From JAUWCL01 sp964599375 (lineage in GTDB: Bacteria; Krumholzibacteriota; Krumholzibacteriia; Krumholzibacteriales; Krumholzibacteriaceae): 64,000 bases of DNA. A program made the translations under genes and the position numbers. Below, in pieces: positions 8,813 through 18,140 of the stretch (position 1 is the first letter of the stretch; each line of letters opens with the position of its first letter). The stretch lies in assembly GCA_964599375.1 (NCBI GenBank), contig CAZREW010000007.1, positions 1 through 64,000 on the forward strand, read 5' to 3'. The notes beneath the pieces were generated by a model that was not told the origin of the DNA, did no database searches, and was given only the letters and a program-made list of their open reading frames with translations.

Positions 8813-9664
8813 ATGAACGGTTCAAAGGTTTTCACGATGGATGTGACGGTGCCCGGGGATGGCCTTCCAGTTCCCGCTGACGTGAGGACCGTCTTCAGGG
8901 ACCTCCCGAGGCCGGTCGTCGCCGTATGCCCCGGCTTCCTCGCTTACAGGAGATGGGGATTCTTCCCGTGGGTCTCAGAGCGCCTTGCCCTGGCCGGGTT
9001 CCATGTAGTCACGATAAGCTTCTCGCACAGCGGCACGGACGACGGGACCGGGATGATCACAAGACCGGACGAATTCGCCGTCAACACCGTCTCGACCGAG
9101 CTTTCGGACCTCATCAGGGTGCTGCGCTGGATAGGTTCCGACACGTTCCCCCTTCCGGCGGCTCCCGCACGGGGCCTGTTCGGGCACAGCAGGGGGGGAT
9201 CCGTGTCGATACTGGCGGCCGGCTCTTTTCCAGAGGTCCGGTCTATCGTCACCTGGTCGACGCCCTCGAGGCTCGACCGTTACACCGACCGAAGAAAGAG
9301 GGCCTGGAAAAGGACCGGAGCCCTGGAGTTTTCGGACAGCCGGTCTCCCGTGCCCCTGCGGCTGGACTACTCGTATTACGAGGACATCGACGAAAACAGG
9401 GAGAGGTACGACCCGCTGAAGGCGGGCGCCGCGCTTGAGATCCCCCATCTGGTCGTGCACGGAGAGCGGGACGCGGCGGTGTCGATCAGAGAGGCGAAAG
9501 CGTTTTCAGGCCTTCCCGGCGGCGGGAAGCGGAGGCTCGAGGTCATAAAGGGATGCGGCCACACCTTCGGCGTCACGCACCCGATGTCGACCCCTTCGCC
9601 CGCCCTTGAAAAAGCCACCGGACTTACGGTCGAATGGTTTGCCTCTACACTCGGCGGGGTGTAG
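8813..9664 (+). CDS. Alpha/beta hydrolase
   Basis: A 283-residue alpha/beta-hydrolase fold protein. The nucleophile elbow is FGHSRGG near residue 124, with Ser as nucleophile. The acid is probably the Asp in HGERDAAV near residue 221 and the base the His in KGCGHTF near residue 248. The layout resembles serine esterases or dienelactone hydrolases; the substrate is unknown. There is no signal peptide. The start could instead be the ATG at 8837, since no strong ribosome site precedes either. Confidence 0.75.
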   Translation: MNGSKVFTMDVTVPGDGLPVPADVRTVFRDLPRPVVAVCPGFLAYRRWGFFPWVSERLALAGFHVVTISFSHSGTDDGTGMITRPDEFAVNTVSTELSDLIRVLRWIGSDTFPLPAAPARGLFGHSRGGSVSILAAGSFPEVRSIVTWSTPSRLDRYTDRRKRAWKRTGALEFSDSRSPVPLRLDYSYYEDIDENRERYDPLKAGAALEIPHLVVHGERDAAVSIREAKAFSGLPGGGKRRLEVIKGCGHTFGVTHPMSTPSPALEKATGLTVEWFASTLGGV

Positions 9665-9774
9665 AATCAGGGGCGTTCGAAAACTTGACCGGAAATGCCC
9701 CGGGGGTGTATGTACCCGTGAAGGGGAGCGGCCCGGGGCGCCGCACATGGATTTTTTATACAGATGGAGTAGCG

Positions 9775-10176
9775 ATGTCCGGGAAAACCAGAAAAGCGGT
9801 GATCATCGGGGCTGTGGCTGTCGTCATCATAGCGGCGCTAGTTGCCGGGAGGGGATGGATATCCTCCAGATCCTATTTCCGGACCGCCGGCAGGCTGTCC
9901 TCATCGATGCCCCCCGCTCTGCAGACCAAGTACGGAGAAGAGCTGAAAGACACGGTGGACAAGTTCTGGCACTGCTACGAAAAGGAGATCTGCTCACGCA
10001 ACGACATGACCGACGTGATGGACTATATGAAGCGTCTCATCGCGGAAGGGGACATCACCGACAGCGACATATTCGAGTTCCTGGGGTTCACGACCCGCCT
10101 TTACACGGACAGGGTCGACGTGTATCACAGAGAGACGATCAGAAAGAACGAGGAAGAGAATCAGTCGGACATGTAG
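9775..10176 (+). CDS. Small membrane-anchored protein of unknown function
   Basis: A 133-residue protein with one N-terminal hydrophobic anchor at residues 8-25 (AVIIGAVAVVIIAALVA) and a helical, charged remainder including KYGEELKDTVDKFWHCYEKE. I do not recognise a family. ATG at 9775 is preferred over the upstream start at 9634 because GGAG precedes it and the anchor then begins the protein. The 3' end overlaps the convergent HAD phosphatase gene by 16 bases. Confidence 0.6.
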   Translation: MSGKTRKAVIIGAVAVVIIAALVAGRGWISSRSYFRTAGRLSSSMPPALQTKYGEELKDTVDKFWHCYEKEICSRNDMTDVMDYMKRLIAEGDITDSDIFEFLGFTTRLYTDRVDVYHRETIRKNEEENQSDM

Positions 10177-10832
10177 AGCCTCGATGTCATCTCCCGCTCG
10201 ACATCGCGGAAATTCCTGAAGGGGATGCAATCTATCCTCTCTCGCCTGCAGTGCTCGAGAAGATCCCCCTTGGCGAACACCATGTCCGCGTGCCCCGAAG
10301 GGCACCTGTCGCTGTATCCGTTGCCGACATAGACCGTTAAATACCCTTCCCCACTGAGCTTGTCCACATGCGCCTTCTTGCAGTTCGCGCACATGTCACA
10401 GAGCTCGGGCAGATACCAGGGGAACTCCACACCCGTGATCCTGTCACCGTCGGTGACCAGATGATTCGACTTGAAATCGATGAAACCGTAGCCGTACCGC
10501 ATGAGGATCGAATCGATATAGTGATCGAGCCCGTCGCTGAGGATCATCAGCTCCAGCTTGCGCCTGTTGCAGAAATCGACGAAATCCTTGAAGAACGGAT
10601 CGAGCCGCTCATGCTCGATGAAGGTGTCGAGATCCTTCAGATCCGCCTGAACCCACGCGACCTCCTTGAGGAGGCATTCTCGGGAGCTGATCAGGCCGAC
10701 CTTCCACTTCTCGAGCAGGTCCCTGTGGGCTTTCCTGTCGGGAATGAACTTCTCGAAGAAATGATGCCCGACGTCCCGGAGCGTTATCGTGCCGTCAAAA
10801 TCGCTTATTACGGCGATCCGTTCGCTCTTCAA
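10161..10832 (-). CDS. HAD-family phosphatase, MtnX-like
   Basis: A 223-residue haloacid-dehalogenase phosphatase. Motif I is SDFDGTITLRD near residue 10, motif II is ILSDGLDHYID near residue 98, and motif III is VYVGNGYSDRCPS near residue 170. The helical cap and overall pattern resemble MtnX (a methionine salvage phosphatase) and phosphoserine phosphatase-like proteins. An extra CDMCANC stretch near residue 146 could bind metal. Its ATG overlaps the stop of the upstream protease gene (ATGA). No other methionine salvage gene is seen, so the substrate is open. Confidence 0.75.
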   Translation of the reverse strand: MKSERIAVISDFDGTITLRDVGHHFFEKFIPDRKAHRDLLEKWKVGLISSRECLLKEVAWVQADLKDLDTFIEHERLDPFFKDFVDFCNRRKLELMILSDGLDHYIDSILMRYGYGFIDFKSNHLVTDGDRITGVEFPWYLPELCDMCANCKKAHVDKLSGEGYLTVYVGNGYSDRCPSGHADMVFAKGDLLEHCRRERIDCIPFRNFRDVEREMTSRLYMSD

Positions 10833-12436
10833 TCGACCTCCGTCTTCGCGGCTTCGGCCGGTTTCTGCGCGGCCTTCGCGAGCTCCTGCTCCTTCGCCGC
10901 GTAGGCGAACATGCCGTCAAGGGTCGATGTTTCGGAGAACATCTTGAGAACGGCGTTGACTTCCTCGTCCTTGGGGAGGGTCGCCATGTAGGCTCCCCTG
11001 GTCCCGTACAGCTTGCGGAAGATCTCACGCTTGATGCCCAGCTTGACGTAATCGGTGTTCTCCGGCGTCCAGCTGTCTTCTCCGTACTCGAAATCCTTCG
11101 TGGCCAGAAAATCGCGGAACTCCTTCATGACGCTGTCAGTGACGGTGAAGTCCTCGCCGACATCCTGGTGCTCGGCCGTGTAATGGACGGCGAACGTGAA
11201 GAATATGCTCTTTATCTCGAGGTCGCGCTGAAAGTCCGTCCACTCGGGCAGTTCCATGGTCCAGTCAGGCGTTATGCCTCCGCCGCCGTGGACCACGCGT
11301 CCGCCCGCGGTGTAGTAATCCTTCGCCGCCGCCTCTTCATTGACGATCTCGTTCCCCTCGCGGTCGATCTCCCTGTGGATGCTCCTCCCGCTCGGAGTGT
11401 AGTACTTCTGCGTAGTGAGTTTCAGCGCGGCGTCCTTGCCGATCCTGAATACGGTCTGGACCGATCCCTTGCCGAAAGTCGTCTGGCCGACTATGACTCC
11501 TCGGTCCCAGTCCTGCAGGGCTCCCGCTACAATCTCGGACGCGGATGCGCTCGCCCCGTTCACCAACACGACGACCGGGTAGTCGTTATGGACGTTCTTC
11601 CCGTTGGAGTAGAACTTCTGGCTGTTGTCGGGGATCCTGCTCTCCGTATAGACGATCATCTTGCCCTTGTCGAGAAAGAGATCCGAAACCTGGAAGGCGG
11701 CTGTAAGAAGGCCTCCCGGGTTCGACCTGAGGTCGAGGATGACCCCTTTGATACCTTCCTTCTCCATCCCGTCGAGGATGGCGTCGAGATCACGCGCGGT
11801 GTTCTCGGCGAATCTCGCAATCCTTACGTACCCGACTCCGTCGATCACCTCGTAGTGGGTGATGCTTGGCACTGTGATGATCTCGCGTGTTATCGTGACG
11901 TCGAGCGAATCGATCCTGCCTCCGGCCGCCTCGCGGCCGACTGTGATGTTGACCTGGGTCCCTGGCGCTCCCCTGAGCTTCCCGACCGCGTCATCGCTGC
12001 TCCACCCATGGGTGGGTTCGCCCTCGATCGCGATTATCCTGTCGCCGGCCTGTATCCCCATCCTGTATGCCGGTGTATCCTCGATCGGGGAGATGACCGT
12101 CGGATATCCTTCCCGCACGGTGATAGTGATCCCGAGCCCGCCGAACTCGCCCTTGGTGTCTATCATCAGGTTATCGTACTGCTGCTTGTCTAGATACACC
12201 GAGTGCGGGTCGAGATCTTCGAGGATCCCGCGTATAGCGTCGTCCACGAGCTCGCCCAGGTCCTTCTCATCGACGTAATAGTCCAGTACCCTGGTGAGGA
12301 CCTCGTTGAGCCTGTCTATCTCTTCGAGAGATGTCTCCCTGTCCCTGCGCTGCTCTCCAGCCAGTACGTAGAATGCAGCCGCCACGAGCAGTATCAGGGC
12401 GAGTGCCGATATCGCGAATCTCTTGTTGAGCCTCAA
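10829..12436 (-). CDS. ctp: C-terminal processing protease (S41A)
   Basis: A 535-residue periplasmic serine protease of the CtpA/Prc type. An N-terminal signal anchor covers residues 5-26. A PDZ domain lies at about 85-175 (GEFGGLGITITVREGYPTVI). The catalytic core has LDLRSNPGGLL, the nucleophile Ser in NGASASASEIVAGALQD and the general-base Lys in TTFGKGSVQT. It trims C-termini of exported proteins. The C-terminus ends in an Ala/Lys-rich tail. The HAD phosphatase gene is translationally coupled downstream. Confidence 0.92.
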   Translation of the reverse strand: MRLNKRFAISALALILLVAAAFYVLAGEQRRDRETSLEEIDRLNEVLTRVLDYYVDEKDLGELVDDAIRGILEDLDPHSVYLDKQQYDNLMIDTKGEFGGLGITITVREGYPTVISPIEDTPAYRMGIQAGDRIIAIEGEPTHGWSSDDAVGKLRGAPGTQVNITVGREAAGGRIDSLDVTITREIITVPSITHYEVIDGVGYVRIARFAENTARDLDAILDGMEKEGIKGVILDLRSNPGGLLTAAFQVSDLFLDKGKMIVYTESRIPDNSQKFYSNGKNVHNDYPVVVLVNGASASASEIVAGALQDWDRGVIVGQTTFGKGSVQTVFRIGKDAALKLTTQKYYTPSGRSIHREIDREGNEIVNEEAAAKDYYTAGGRVVHGGGGITPDWTMELPEWTDFQRDLEIKSIFFTFAVHYTAEHQDVGEDFTVTDSVMKEFRDFLATKDFEYGEDSWTPENTDYVKLGIKREIFRKLYGTRGAYMATLPKDEEVNAVLKMFSETSTLDGMFAYAAKEQELAKAAQKPAEAAKTEVD

Positions 12437-12502
12437 TGGAGACCTCCCATGGAATTGTCATTCACTTGTCCCGTTCGCCGGGATGCCAGGACGCCCCTCA
12501 AG

Positions 12503-12525
12503 AAGGGGCACCATCCGTGCCCCTT
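12503..12525 (-). terminator. Hairpin between tmk and ctp
   Basis: A perfect 9-base stem, AAGGGGCAC with GTGCCCCTT, and a 5-base loop. It lies 40 bases after the tmk stop and 67 bases before the ctp start. On the minus strand the stem ends in TT followed by CTTG, a weak U-tract, so it may be an attenuating terminator or an mRNA processing site. Confidence 0.4.
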
Positions 12526-12565
12526 AATATTATTCCACCGGCGTCTGGAATCAAACTCTTATTGA

Positions 12566-13228
12566 TCACAGGTCCTTTAACCCTGGGATGGACCTCAAGT
12601 TCCCCAATACGGCCTCGACTACGTCATCCAGGGGCCGGGAAGCGTCGATGACCGTGACCCTGCCCGGCTCCCTCGAGGCGATACGCAGGTACCCCTCCCT
12701 TACCTTTTCGTGGAAACCCCTGTCCTCGAGTTCAAGCCGGTCCCTGCTGCGCTCCCCCTCGGATTCCCTCCTGTCGGGCCCTCTCTCGAACCCGTCGCCG
12801 ACCTCGAGATCGAGCAGATACGTCCTGTCGGGGACCGCACCCGCCACCGCGAACGAGTTGAGGGATTCGACGACATCCTCGCCGATCCCACGTGCCCAGC
12901 CCTGGTAGGCTACCGAAGCGTCCATGAACCTGTCGCAGATGACGCTCGAGCCGCTCTCCAGCGCGGGCCCGATCACCTCGCCGACAAGCTGCGCCCGGCT
13001 TGCAACGTAGAGGAGCAGCTCAGTCCGAGGAGAGATCGATATGTTCGCCGGATCGAGCAGCATCTCCCTTATCTTCTCCGAGATCTCGTTGCCTCCCGGC
13101 TCGCGTGTTATGATGCATTCAAGGCCCGATCGCGCGAACCTCTCGAGGACCGCCCTCGCGACAGTGGACTTGCCGGACCCCTCGATGCCTTCGAAGGTTA
13201 TGAAATATCCGCGCCTTTTTTCGGTCAT
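12566..13228 (-). CDS. tmk: Thymidylate kinase
   Basis: A 220-residue P-loop kinase that phosphorylates dTMP to dTDP. The P-loop is FEGIEGSGKST near residue 11. The DRF-type motif is VICDRFMDASVAYQGWARG near residue 97, where the family binds the nucleotide base. The LID region near residue 147 carries several Arg residues. Length and motif order match bacterial Tmk. Confidence 0.93.
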   Translation of the reverse strand: MTEKRRGYFITFEGIEGSGKSTVARAVLERFARSGLECIITREPGGNEISEKIREMLLDPANISISPRTELLLYVASRAQLVGEVIGPALESGSSVICDRFMDASVAYQGWARGIGEDVVESLNSFAVAGAVPDRTYLLDLEVGDGFERGPDRRESEGERSRDRLELEDRGFHEKVREGYLRIASREPGRVTVIDASRPLDDVVEAVLGNLRSIPGLKDL

Positions 13229-13301
13229 CTCCGCCTCTCGTCCTTATTGAGATACGCCCGGGGTGCTCCCCTGTTTCATCCGCCTGTCCTCGCAGCGCGA
13301 T

Positions 13302-14681
13302 TCACGCGCGCGCCGTCAGCCTCCTGATCCTTTTCCTGAAACGCCTGAAGAACATCGAGAACTTGAAAACCTCGTCGACGCCGGCCGCGATCCACAGTCC
13401 CGCCAGAGAAAGTCCAGCGGTGAAAGCAAGGTTGTAGCCCAGTATCACCTGGAAGAATATAACTCCGAAGAAAGCGAGGTACATCGGATAGCGGTTCTCG
13501 CCGATGCCCCGGAGGCTGAATGAGTAAACGTACGAAAGCGCTTTCGGCACCTGGATGAGCGCGGCGATCCTCAGCGCGAAGACGCCGACCCTGATAACCT
13601 CCGGATTTGAGGTGAACAGGATCACGAAGTGGCGGGCATTGAAATAAAGGACTCCCGTTATCACGATCACCAGCCCGCTGACCAGCCAGGCGAACATCCT
13701 CGTAGTCTGCCTCGCCCTGAGGAACTCTCTCGCTCCGCTGCGCTTGCCGACCAGTGTAAGCGCCGCCATACCGAACGCCTGGTAGATCATGGAGAGTATG
13801 CGCTGGTAAGTCAGGATGATGATATGGCCCGCGGCGGCGGCAGGCGTGAGCCTGTTGCTGAATCCGATGACGATCGTCATCCCGGTCATCCAGGCGAGTT
13901 GCTCGAGCGTGATCGGCGTGCCGGTCTGTATTATGCGTACGATGCTGCGCCTGTTGATCTCCCTGAAATCGCTCCAGTTGAAAGAGAGTACCGAGCGCCC
14001 CCGAAGTATTATGCTGAATGTGAAGATGAAGCCGGCCGTGTGGGCCATGCCCGCGGCGATAGCCGCACCCCGCACCCCGAGCTCGGGGAACTTCCAGATC
14101 CCGAATATCAGCAGCACGGCGAGCACGAGGTGGATGCTGTTCACGAGCAGCCCGGTCATCATCGAGAGATGCGTGTCTCCAGACCCTCGGACGAGTCCGA
14201 TGGCGACGAAGTTCATTATGATGAAGGGCGAGAACCACGATACCGTCCTCAGGTAATCTACCCCGATCGCGGTCACCGTCTCTGTGGTTCCGAGCACCGT
14301 CCTGAAGATCAGAGGGGCGGCGAAATACCACACCAGCGCGATGACTATCGCGGGAAAGATGGCCGTGAATATGGTCTGGCCGAGAAAGTGGTCCGCGTCG
14401 TCATTCCTTCCCGCTCCCAGCAGCCGGACTATGATGATCGAAGCCCCGAAGACGAAGATCAGCAGTATCGTGCAGGTATACAGTATTACCTGGACCACGT
14501 TGCCGACAGCCGTCAGCGCGTCTACGCCCGTCGCTCCGAGGCCGGGATAAAATCTCGCGAGGGCGGTCACCGCGATGTGGCCGACCAGCGTAGTCTCGAT
14601 CGTCCACATCAGGATCTGCGCGCCCAGGTCGATCAGGATCGGTATGGAGGTCTTGAGGATGGAACGGAAGCTGGGTTTCAT
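13302..14681 (-). CDS. MATE-family efflux transporter
   Basis: A 459-residue membrane protein with about twelve hydrophobic helices in two related halves. The opening IPILIDLGAQILMWTIETTLVGHI, together with GATGVDALTAVGNVVQVILY and GSGDTHLSMMTGLLVNSIHL, is the pattern of MatE proteins. Such transporters export drugs or metabolites in exchange for Na+ or H+; the substrate is unknown. It lies between tmk and a phospholipid synthase gene on the same strand. Confidence 0.88.
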   Translation of the reverse strand: MKPSFRSILKTSIPILIDLGAQILMWTIETTLVGHIAVTALARFYPGLGATGVDALTAVGNVVQVILYTCTILLIFVFGASIIIVRLLGAGRNDDADHFLGQTIFTAIFPAIVIALVWYFAAPLIFRTVLGTTETVTAIGVDYLRTVSWFSPFIIMNFVAIGLVRGSGDTHLSMMTGLLVNSIHLVLAVLLIFGIWKFPELGVRGAAIAAGMAHTAGFIFTFSIILRGRSVLSFNWSDFREINRRSIVRIIQTGTPITLEQLAWMTGMTIVIGFSNRLTPAAAAGHIIILTYQRILSMIYQAFGMAALTLVGKRSGAREFLRARQTTRMFAWLVSGLVIVITGVLYFNARHFVILFTSNPEVIRVGVFALRIAALIQVPKALSYVYSFSLRGIGENRYPMYLAFFGVIFFQVILGYNLAFTAGLSLAGLWIAAGVDEVFKFSMFFRRFRKRIRRLTARA

Positions 14682-14744
14682 CGTGTCAAAGGGCGCGGGC
14701 CCGGATAAGCCTCGCTCCGGCAGCCGGCCGCCGGATGTGATGTT

Positions 14745-15377
14745 TCAGACGTCCCCTGGCGGCATACTTCCGCCGGCGATGTTCCGGACATGCATGACCC
14801 GCTGGATAAAAGTATATATGCTCAGTATCGCCAGCAGGATCATGACTGCATCAAGTATCCTGCCTCCGAAAAGCAGGCCCGCGGCGAGCAGCACGATGCG
14901 TTCGGGCCGCTCGAGGATGCCTACCGAACACGCGAGGCCGAGGCCCTCGGCCCTGGCCCTAGCATAGCTCGTCATGAAAGAGCCGGCCAGGGCGGCCAGA
15001 GTGAAAAAGAACATGACCCCGGTCCCTCTGACCGCGAAATGGAAGCCCAGGGCGGCGAAATAAGCGAATTCAGAGATCCTGTCGGCGTTGGAGTCGAAGA
15101 AAGCCCCGAACGTCGATGCCTTTCCCGTCTTGCGCGCCAGGGACCCGTCGAGCGTATCGCACAGGCTCGCCAGGATCAGTATTATCCCGCCGGCGAACAG
15201 GCTGCCGGCTCCGGTGAACAGGGCGCCAAGCAGGCTGAGCGCCAGCCCTGCCAGAGAGACGCCCATCGGAGTCACGCCCAGGGAATCGAGCATGTCTACT
15301 ACGGGGGACATCAGCCCCCTGAAGCGTTCCTTGATGATGGATTTGTCCAGCATGCTCTCCGGCTGTCCTTCCGTCAC
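14745..15377 (-). CDS. CDP-alcohol phosphatidyltransferase (PgsA-like)
   Basis: A 210-residue inner-membrane enzyme that joins a CDP-linked lipid to an alcohol. The full family signature is present: DG-x2-AR-x8-G-x3-D-x3-D, seen here as DGSLAR, then G, then DSNAD near residues 88-110. About five hydrophobic helices follow. The alcohol acceptor (glycerol phosphate, inositol phosphate or other) cannot be told from the motif, so no symbol is given. Confidence 0.88.
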   Translation of the reverse strand: MTEGQPESMLDKSIIKERFRGLMSPVVDMLDSLGVTPMGVSLAGLALSLLGALFTGAGSLFAGGIILILASLCDTLDGSLARKTGKASTFGAFFDSNADRISEFAYFAALGFHFAVRGTGVMFFFTLAALAGSFMTSYARARAEGLGLACSVGILERPERIVLLAAGLLFGGRILDAVMILLAILSIYTFIQRVMHVRNIAGGSMPPGDV

Positions 15378-15428
15378 TTCGTGAATATCCGGATATCAGG
15401 TGATTATGAGTTGTGAACCGCCGCGCTG

Positions 15429-16133
15429 TCAAGCGGTTCCGCCCCCGCCCCTTTTCCCCGGGCCCCGGACCAGCAGAGTCACCTCGCCCCTTACCCGGCG
15501 ACCGGCGAAGATCTCGGCGAGTTCCTTCGCGGTCCCGCGCGCGACCTCCTCGTGAAGCTTGGTCAGCTCACGCGCGATCGCGGCCTGCCTGTCGGGCAGT
15601 AAGGCGGCGAGCGCCTCGAGGGTCGACACTATCCTGTGCGGGCTCTCGAAAAAGACCGCGGTGCCCGCTCCAGCGCATGCCTCCTCGAAGAGCCTGTCCC
15701 TCGCCCCTTTCTTCCTCGGGACGTACCCGTAGAAAGTGAACCTGTCGGTCGGGAGTCCCGACATCACCAGGGCCAGCGTCACCGCGCTCGGGCCCGGCAA
15801 TGCCGTGAAATCTATATCTCTCTCTATCATCGCCCGGACGAGGTAATACCCCGGGTCGGAGATGCCGGGAGTGCCCGCATCGGTGATGAGCGCGCCCTTC
15901 TCTCCTCCTTCAATGCGATCGAGTATCCCGGGTGTGACTTTTTCCTTGTTGTGGTCATGGTAGGGGATCGCCCTTGTGCTGATCCCGTAATGCTTCAGAA
16001 GCGTCCCGGACTTCCTGGTGTCCTCGGCGAGTATGAAATCGACTGAGCCGAGTATCTCCTCCGCGCGACGTGAAAGGTCGGACAGGTTTCCGATGGGTGT
16101 GCTTACCAGATAGAAAGGGAACTCTCTCATCAT
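15429..16133 (-). CDS. rsmI: 16S rRNA (cytidine-1402 2'-O) methyltransferase
   Basis: A 234-residue SAM-dependent enzyme of the tetrapyrrole-methylase fold that 2'-O-methylates C1402 of 16S rRNA. Diagnostic stretches are STPIGNLSDLSRRAEEIL, AEDTRKSGTLLKHYGI, LITDAGTPGISDPG and PGPSAVTLALVMSGLPTDRF. It is slightly shorter than the roughly 280-residue E. coli protein, lacking its C-terminal extension. Its start overlaps the threonine aldolase stop (ATGA). Confidence 0.93.
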   Translation of the reverse strand: MMREFPFYLVSTPIGNLSDLSRRAEEILGSVDFILAEDTRKSGTLLKHYGISTRAIPYHDHNKEKVTPGILDRIEGGEKGALITDAGTPGISDPGYYLVRAMIERDIDFTALPGPSAVTLALVMSGLPTDRFTFYGYVPRKKGARDRLFEEACAGAGTAVFFESPHRIVSTLEALAALLPDRQAAIARELTKLHEEVARGTAKELAEIFAGRRVRGEVTLLVRGPGKRGGGGTA

Positions 16134-17161
16134 CCAGTGGCGATCCCGGGGAACGCCTCCTCGAAAAAGTCGATGTCGTCGTCGGTAATGTCGAGATGAG
16201 TGACCATCCTGACCCTGCCTGGTCCTATCGCCAGCGCCAGGATACCCAGGCCCGCGAGCTTCGATACGAGCTTTGCGGAGTCGGCTCCTCCGGTCGTGAA
16301 TATTACGATGTTCGTGTCTACGGGGAAGACCAGCTCCATGCCCGGAGTGCTCTCGACTATCCTGCCGATCCGATTCGCACGGGCGTGATCTTCGGCCAGG
16401 CGCTCGATGTTGTTGTCCAGCGCGTACAGGCAGGCCGCCGCGAGGATGCCGACCTGGCGCATTCCGCCGCCGAGCCTCTTTCTCCAGTACCTCGCCTTGA
16501 CTATCGTCGCGGCGTCGGAGATCAGGATCGAACCGACCGGCGTCCCCAGTCCCTTGGAAAAACAGATATTGATCGAATCGGCCAGGGCACCGTACCTGTC
16601 GAAGGGGATCCCGGTCGCTACCACGGCGTTGGCCAGCCTCGCTCCGTCCATGTGCAGCCTCAGTGCGTGGTCCGTGGCGAACTTCGATACCGCTTCAAGA
16701 CGTTCTATCGGATAGACCCGCCCCCCTCCCCTGTTGTGAGTGTTCTCGACCGTTATCAGCGTGGTCTTCGGATGATGGATGTTCTCAGGCCTGACCGCCC
16801 TCTCGAGCTCGCCCTCCGGGAGGAACCCGTCGGGGCTGTCGAGAGGATAGAGCTGGACGCCGCCGACGACGGCCGCGCCCCCGGCTTCATAGTTGATTAT
16901 ATGGCAGTTGCGGTCGAGTATGATCTCGTCGCCCGGCGATGTCTGCGTCAGGACTCCGAGGAGGTTAGCCATCGTTCCGCTCGGGACGAATACGGCCGCC
17001 TCTTTTCCGAGAAGCGCGGCCATCCTCTCTTCGAGGAGCATCACGGTAGGGTCGTCGCCGAGGACGTCATCGCCGACCTCTGCTCCCGCCATCGCCTTTC
17101 GCATGCCGGCTGACGGCCTGGTCACGGTATCGCTTCTGAGATCGACGACACGATCGCTCAT
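16130..17161 (-). CDS. ltaE: Low-specificity L-threonine aldolase
   Basis: A 343-residue PLP enzyme that splits L-threonine or allo-threonine into glycine and acetaldehyde. Typical motifs are VVDLRSDTVTRPSAGMRKAM at the N-terminus, FVPSGTMANLLG, VENTHNRGGGRVYP, LHMDGARLANA with the PLP-ring Asp, and CFSKGLGTPVGS with the Schiff-base Lys. Length matches the family. It is coupled to rsmI downstream, probably only by co-transcription. Confidence 0.92.
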   Translation of the reverse strand: MSDRVVDLRSDTVTRPSAGMRKAMAGAEVGDDVLGDDPTVMLLEERMAALLGKEAAVFVPSGTMANLLGVLTQTSPGDEIILDRNCHIINYEAGGAAVVGGVQLYPLDSPDGFLPEGELERAVRPENIHHPKTTLITVENTHNRGGGRVYPIERLEAVSKFATDHALRLHMDGARLANAVVATGIPFDRYGALADSINICFSKGLGTPVGSILISDAATIVKARYWRKRLGGGMRQVGILAAACLYALDNNIERLAEDHARANRIGRIVESTPGMELVFPVDTNIVIFTTGGADSAKLVSKLAGLGILALAIGPGRVRMVTHLDITDDDIDFFEEAFPGIATG

Positions 17162-17260
17162 ATTCCTCTCCCGGTGATCTGACAGGGGATGAATCGATAC
17201 AATACCCGACCCTTCCGCGACGGGGCGGAACCGGGTCTTGATGCGGCCTCGCGGTCCGGG

Positions 17261-17539
17261 TCAGGACTGCGCGACGAGCTCCTTGAGCTCTCTCGACACC
17301 TTGAATACCGGAACCTTACGGTCTGGTACCGGCACGGGTTCGCCGGTCCTCGGATTACGGGCCATCCTCGCCTTGCGGTCCTTTACCTTGAAGGTCCCGA
17401 ACCCACGGATCTCGTAATGCTTGCCCTCGGCGAGTCCCTTCGAGATACTCGATAGAAACTGGTCCACCGCCTCGGCGACCTCTTTCTTGGTAAGACCCGT
17501 CCTGCTGGCAATGTTTTCCACGATTTCCGCTTTAGTCAT
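17261..17539 (-). CDS. hup: HU/IHF-family DNA-binding protein
   Basis: A 92-residue histone-like protein. MTKAEIVENIASRTGLTKKE forms the helical dimerisation part, and GFGTFKVKDRKARMARNPRT leads into the DNA-inserting arm with PVPDRKVPVFKVSRELKELV at the end. It bends and compacts DNA as a dimer. A GGAGG ribosome site precedes the ATG, and a good promoter lies about 75-100 bases upstream. Whether it acts as HU or a more specific IHF-like protein is undecided. Confidence 0.93.
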   Translation of the reverse strand: MTKAEIVENIASRTGLTKKEVAEAVDQFLSSISKGLAEGKHYEIRGFGTFKVKDRKARMARNPRTGEPVPVPDRKVPVFKVSRELKELVAQS

Positions 17540-17613
17540 TTACCCTTCCTCCTTCCAGGCAGCAGGAGCCATGCCCCTCCAGATGGTTTACCAAATAGCA
17601 CGGTATGATTAAC

Positions 17614-17642
17614 CAGATACCCTATAAGTTATATTGTGTCAA
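17614..17642 (-). promoter_or_regulatory. Probable sigma-70 promoter of the HU gene
   Basis: On the minus strand a perfect -35 box TTGACA (17637-17642) is followed after 17 bases by TATCTG (17614-17619), a moderate -10 box. The leader to the HU start is about 70 bases. The surrounding sequence is markedly AT-rich compared with the window. Confidence 0.55.
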
Positions 17643-18140
17643 GGGAAAAGAGAGATATGACCGGCCGATTTCTTGATCTGCCGGCAGGCCGGCCCTGCCG
17701 GCGCCGGGCCACGCCTGAGCGCGCCGCTTATCCATGCCGCTCCGGCTCTCGGATCCGTGTCCCGGCCCTCCGCGTTCCCTGCCGTTTTGCATCAGACCCG
17801 TTGCAAGAGGCAAGCAGCGGTGCAACTCATCGCCGAGGGCACGGGGAACAACGGGGAATCACGGGGACCTGAGAGCAATACCGGCTTTAGGCGGGCCTGG
17901 AGGCACAATCCCCTGTCGATAAAGGGCCAATGGCACACTGATTGATTTTTGGCCCGTCTCTGGTATGCGGCTTGCTGTCTATACTGAACGCTGCGAGGTG
18001 GTCGCCGCCTTCACGAACCCGACCCTGCATCGTATCATCTCGCAGCGCCTTTTTTTGCGCCTGAGGCTTCCTTTACGGGATCGGCCCGGGCGTTTTTTTT
18101 GGGGGAAGACCGAAGGGAAGACCGGGGCGCGGCCCCGCTG
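17643..18140. other. Long intergenic region without a supported gene
   Basis: About 500 bases between the HU promoter and the 3' end of queE. It contains a 9-base-stem hairpin at 17680-17702 (GCCGGCAGG with CCTGCCGGC), three tandem 10-base units beginning ACGGGGA at 17841-17870, and two T-runs near 18050 and 18095. Short frames on the plus strand have no recognisable product. No tRNA-like cloverleaf was seen. Confidence 0.45.

Noticed and set aside
17931..17945. Sigma-54-like box TGGCAC-N5-TTGA on the plus strand
   Set aside because: The essential -12 GC is GA and no rightward gene follows; it lies before the tail end of queE.
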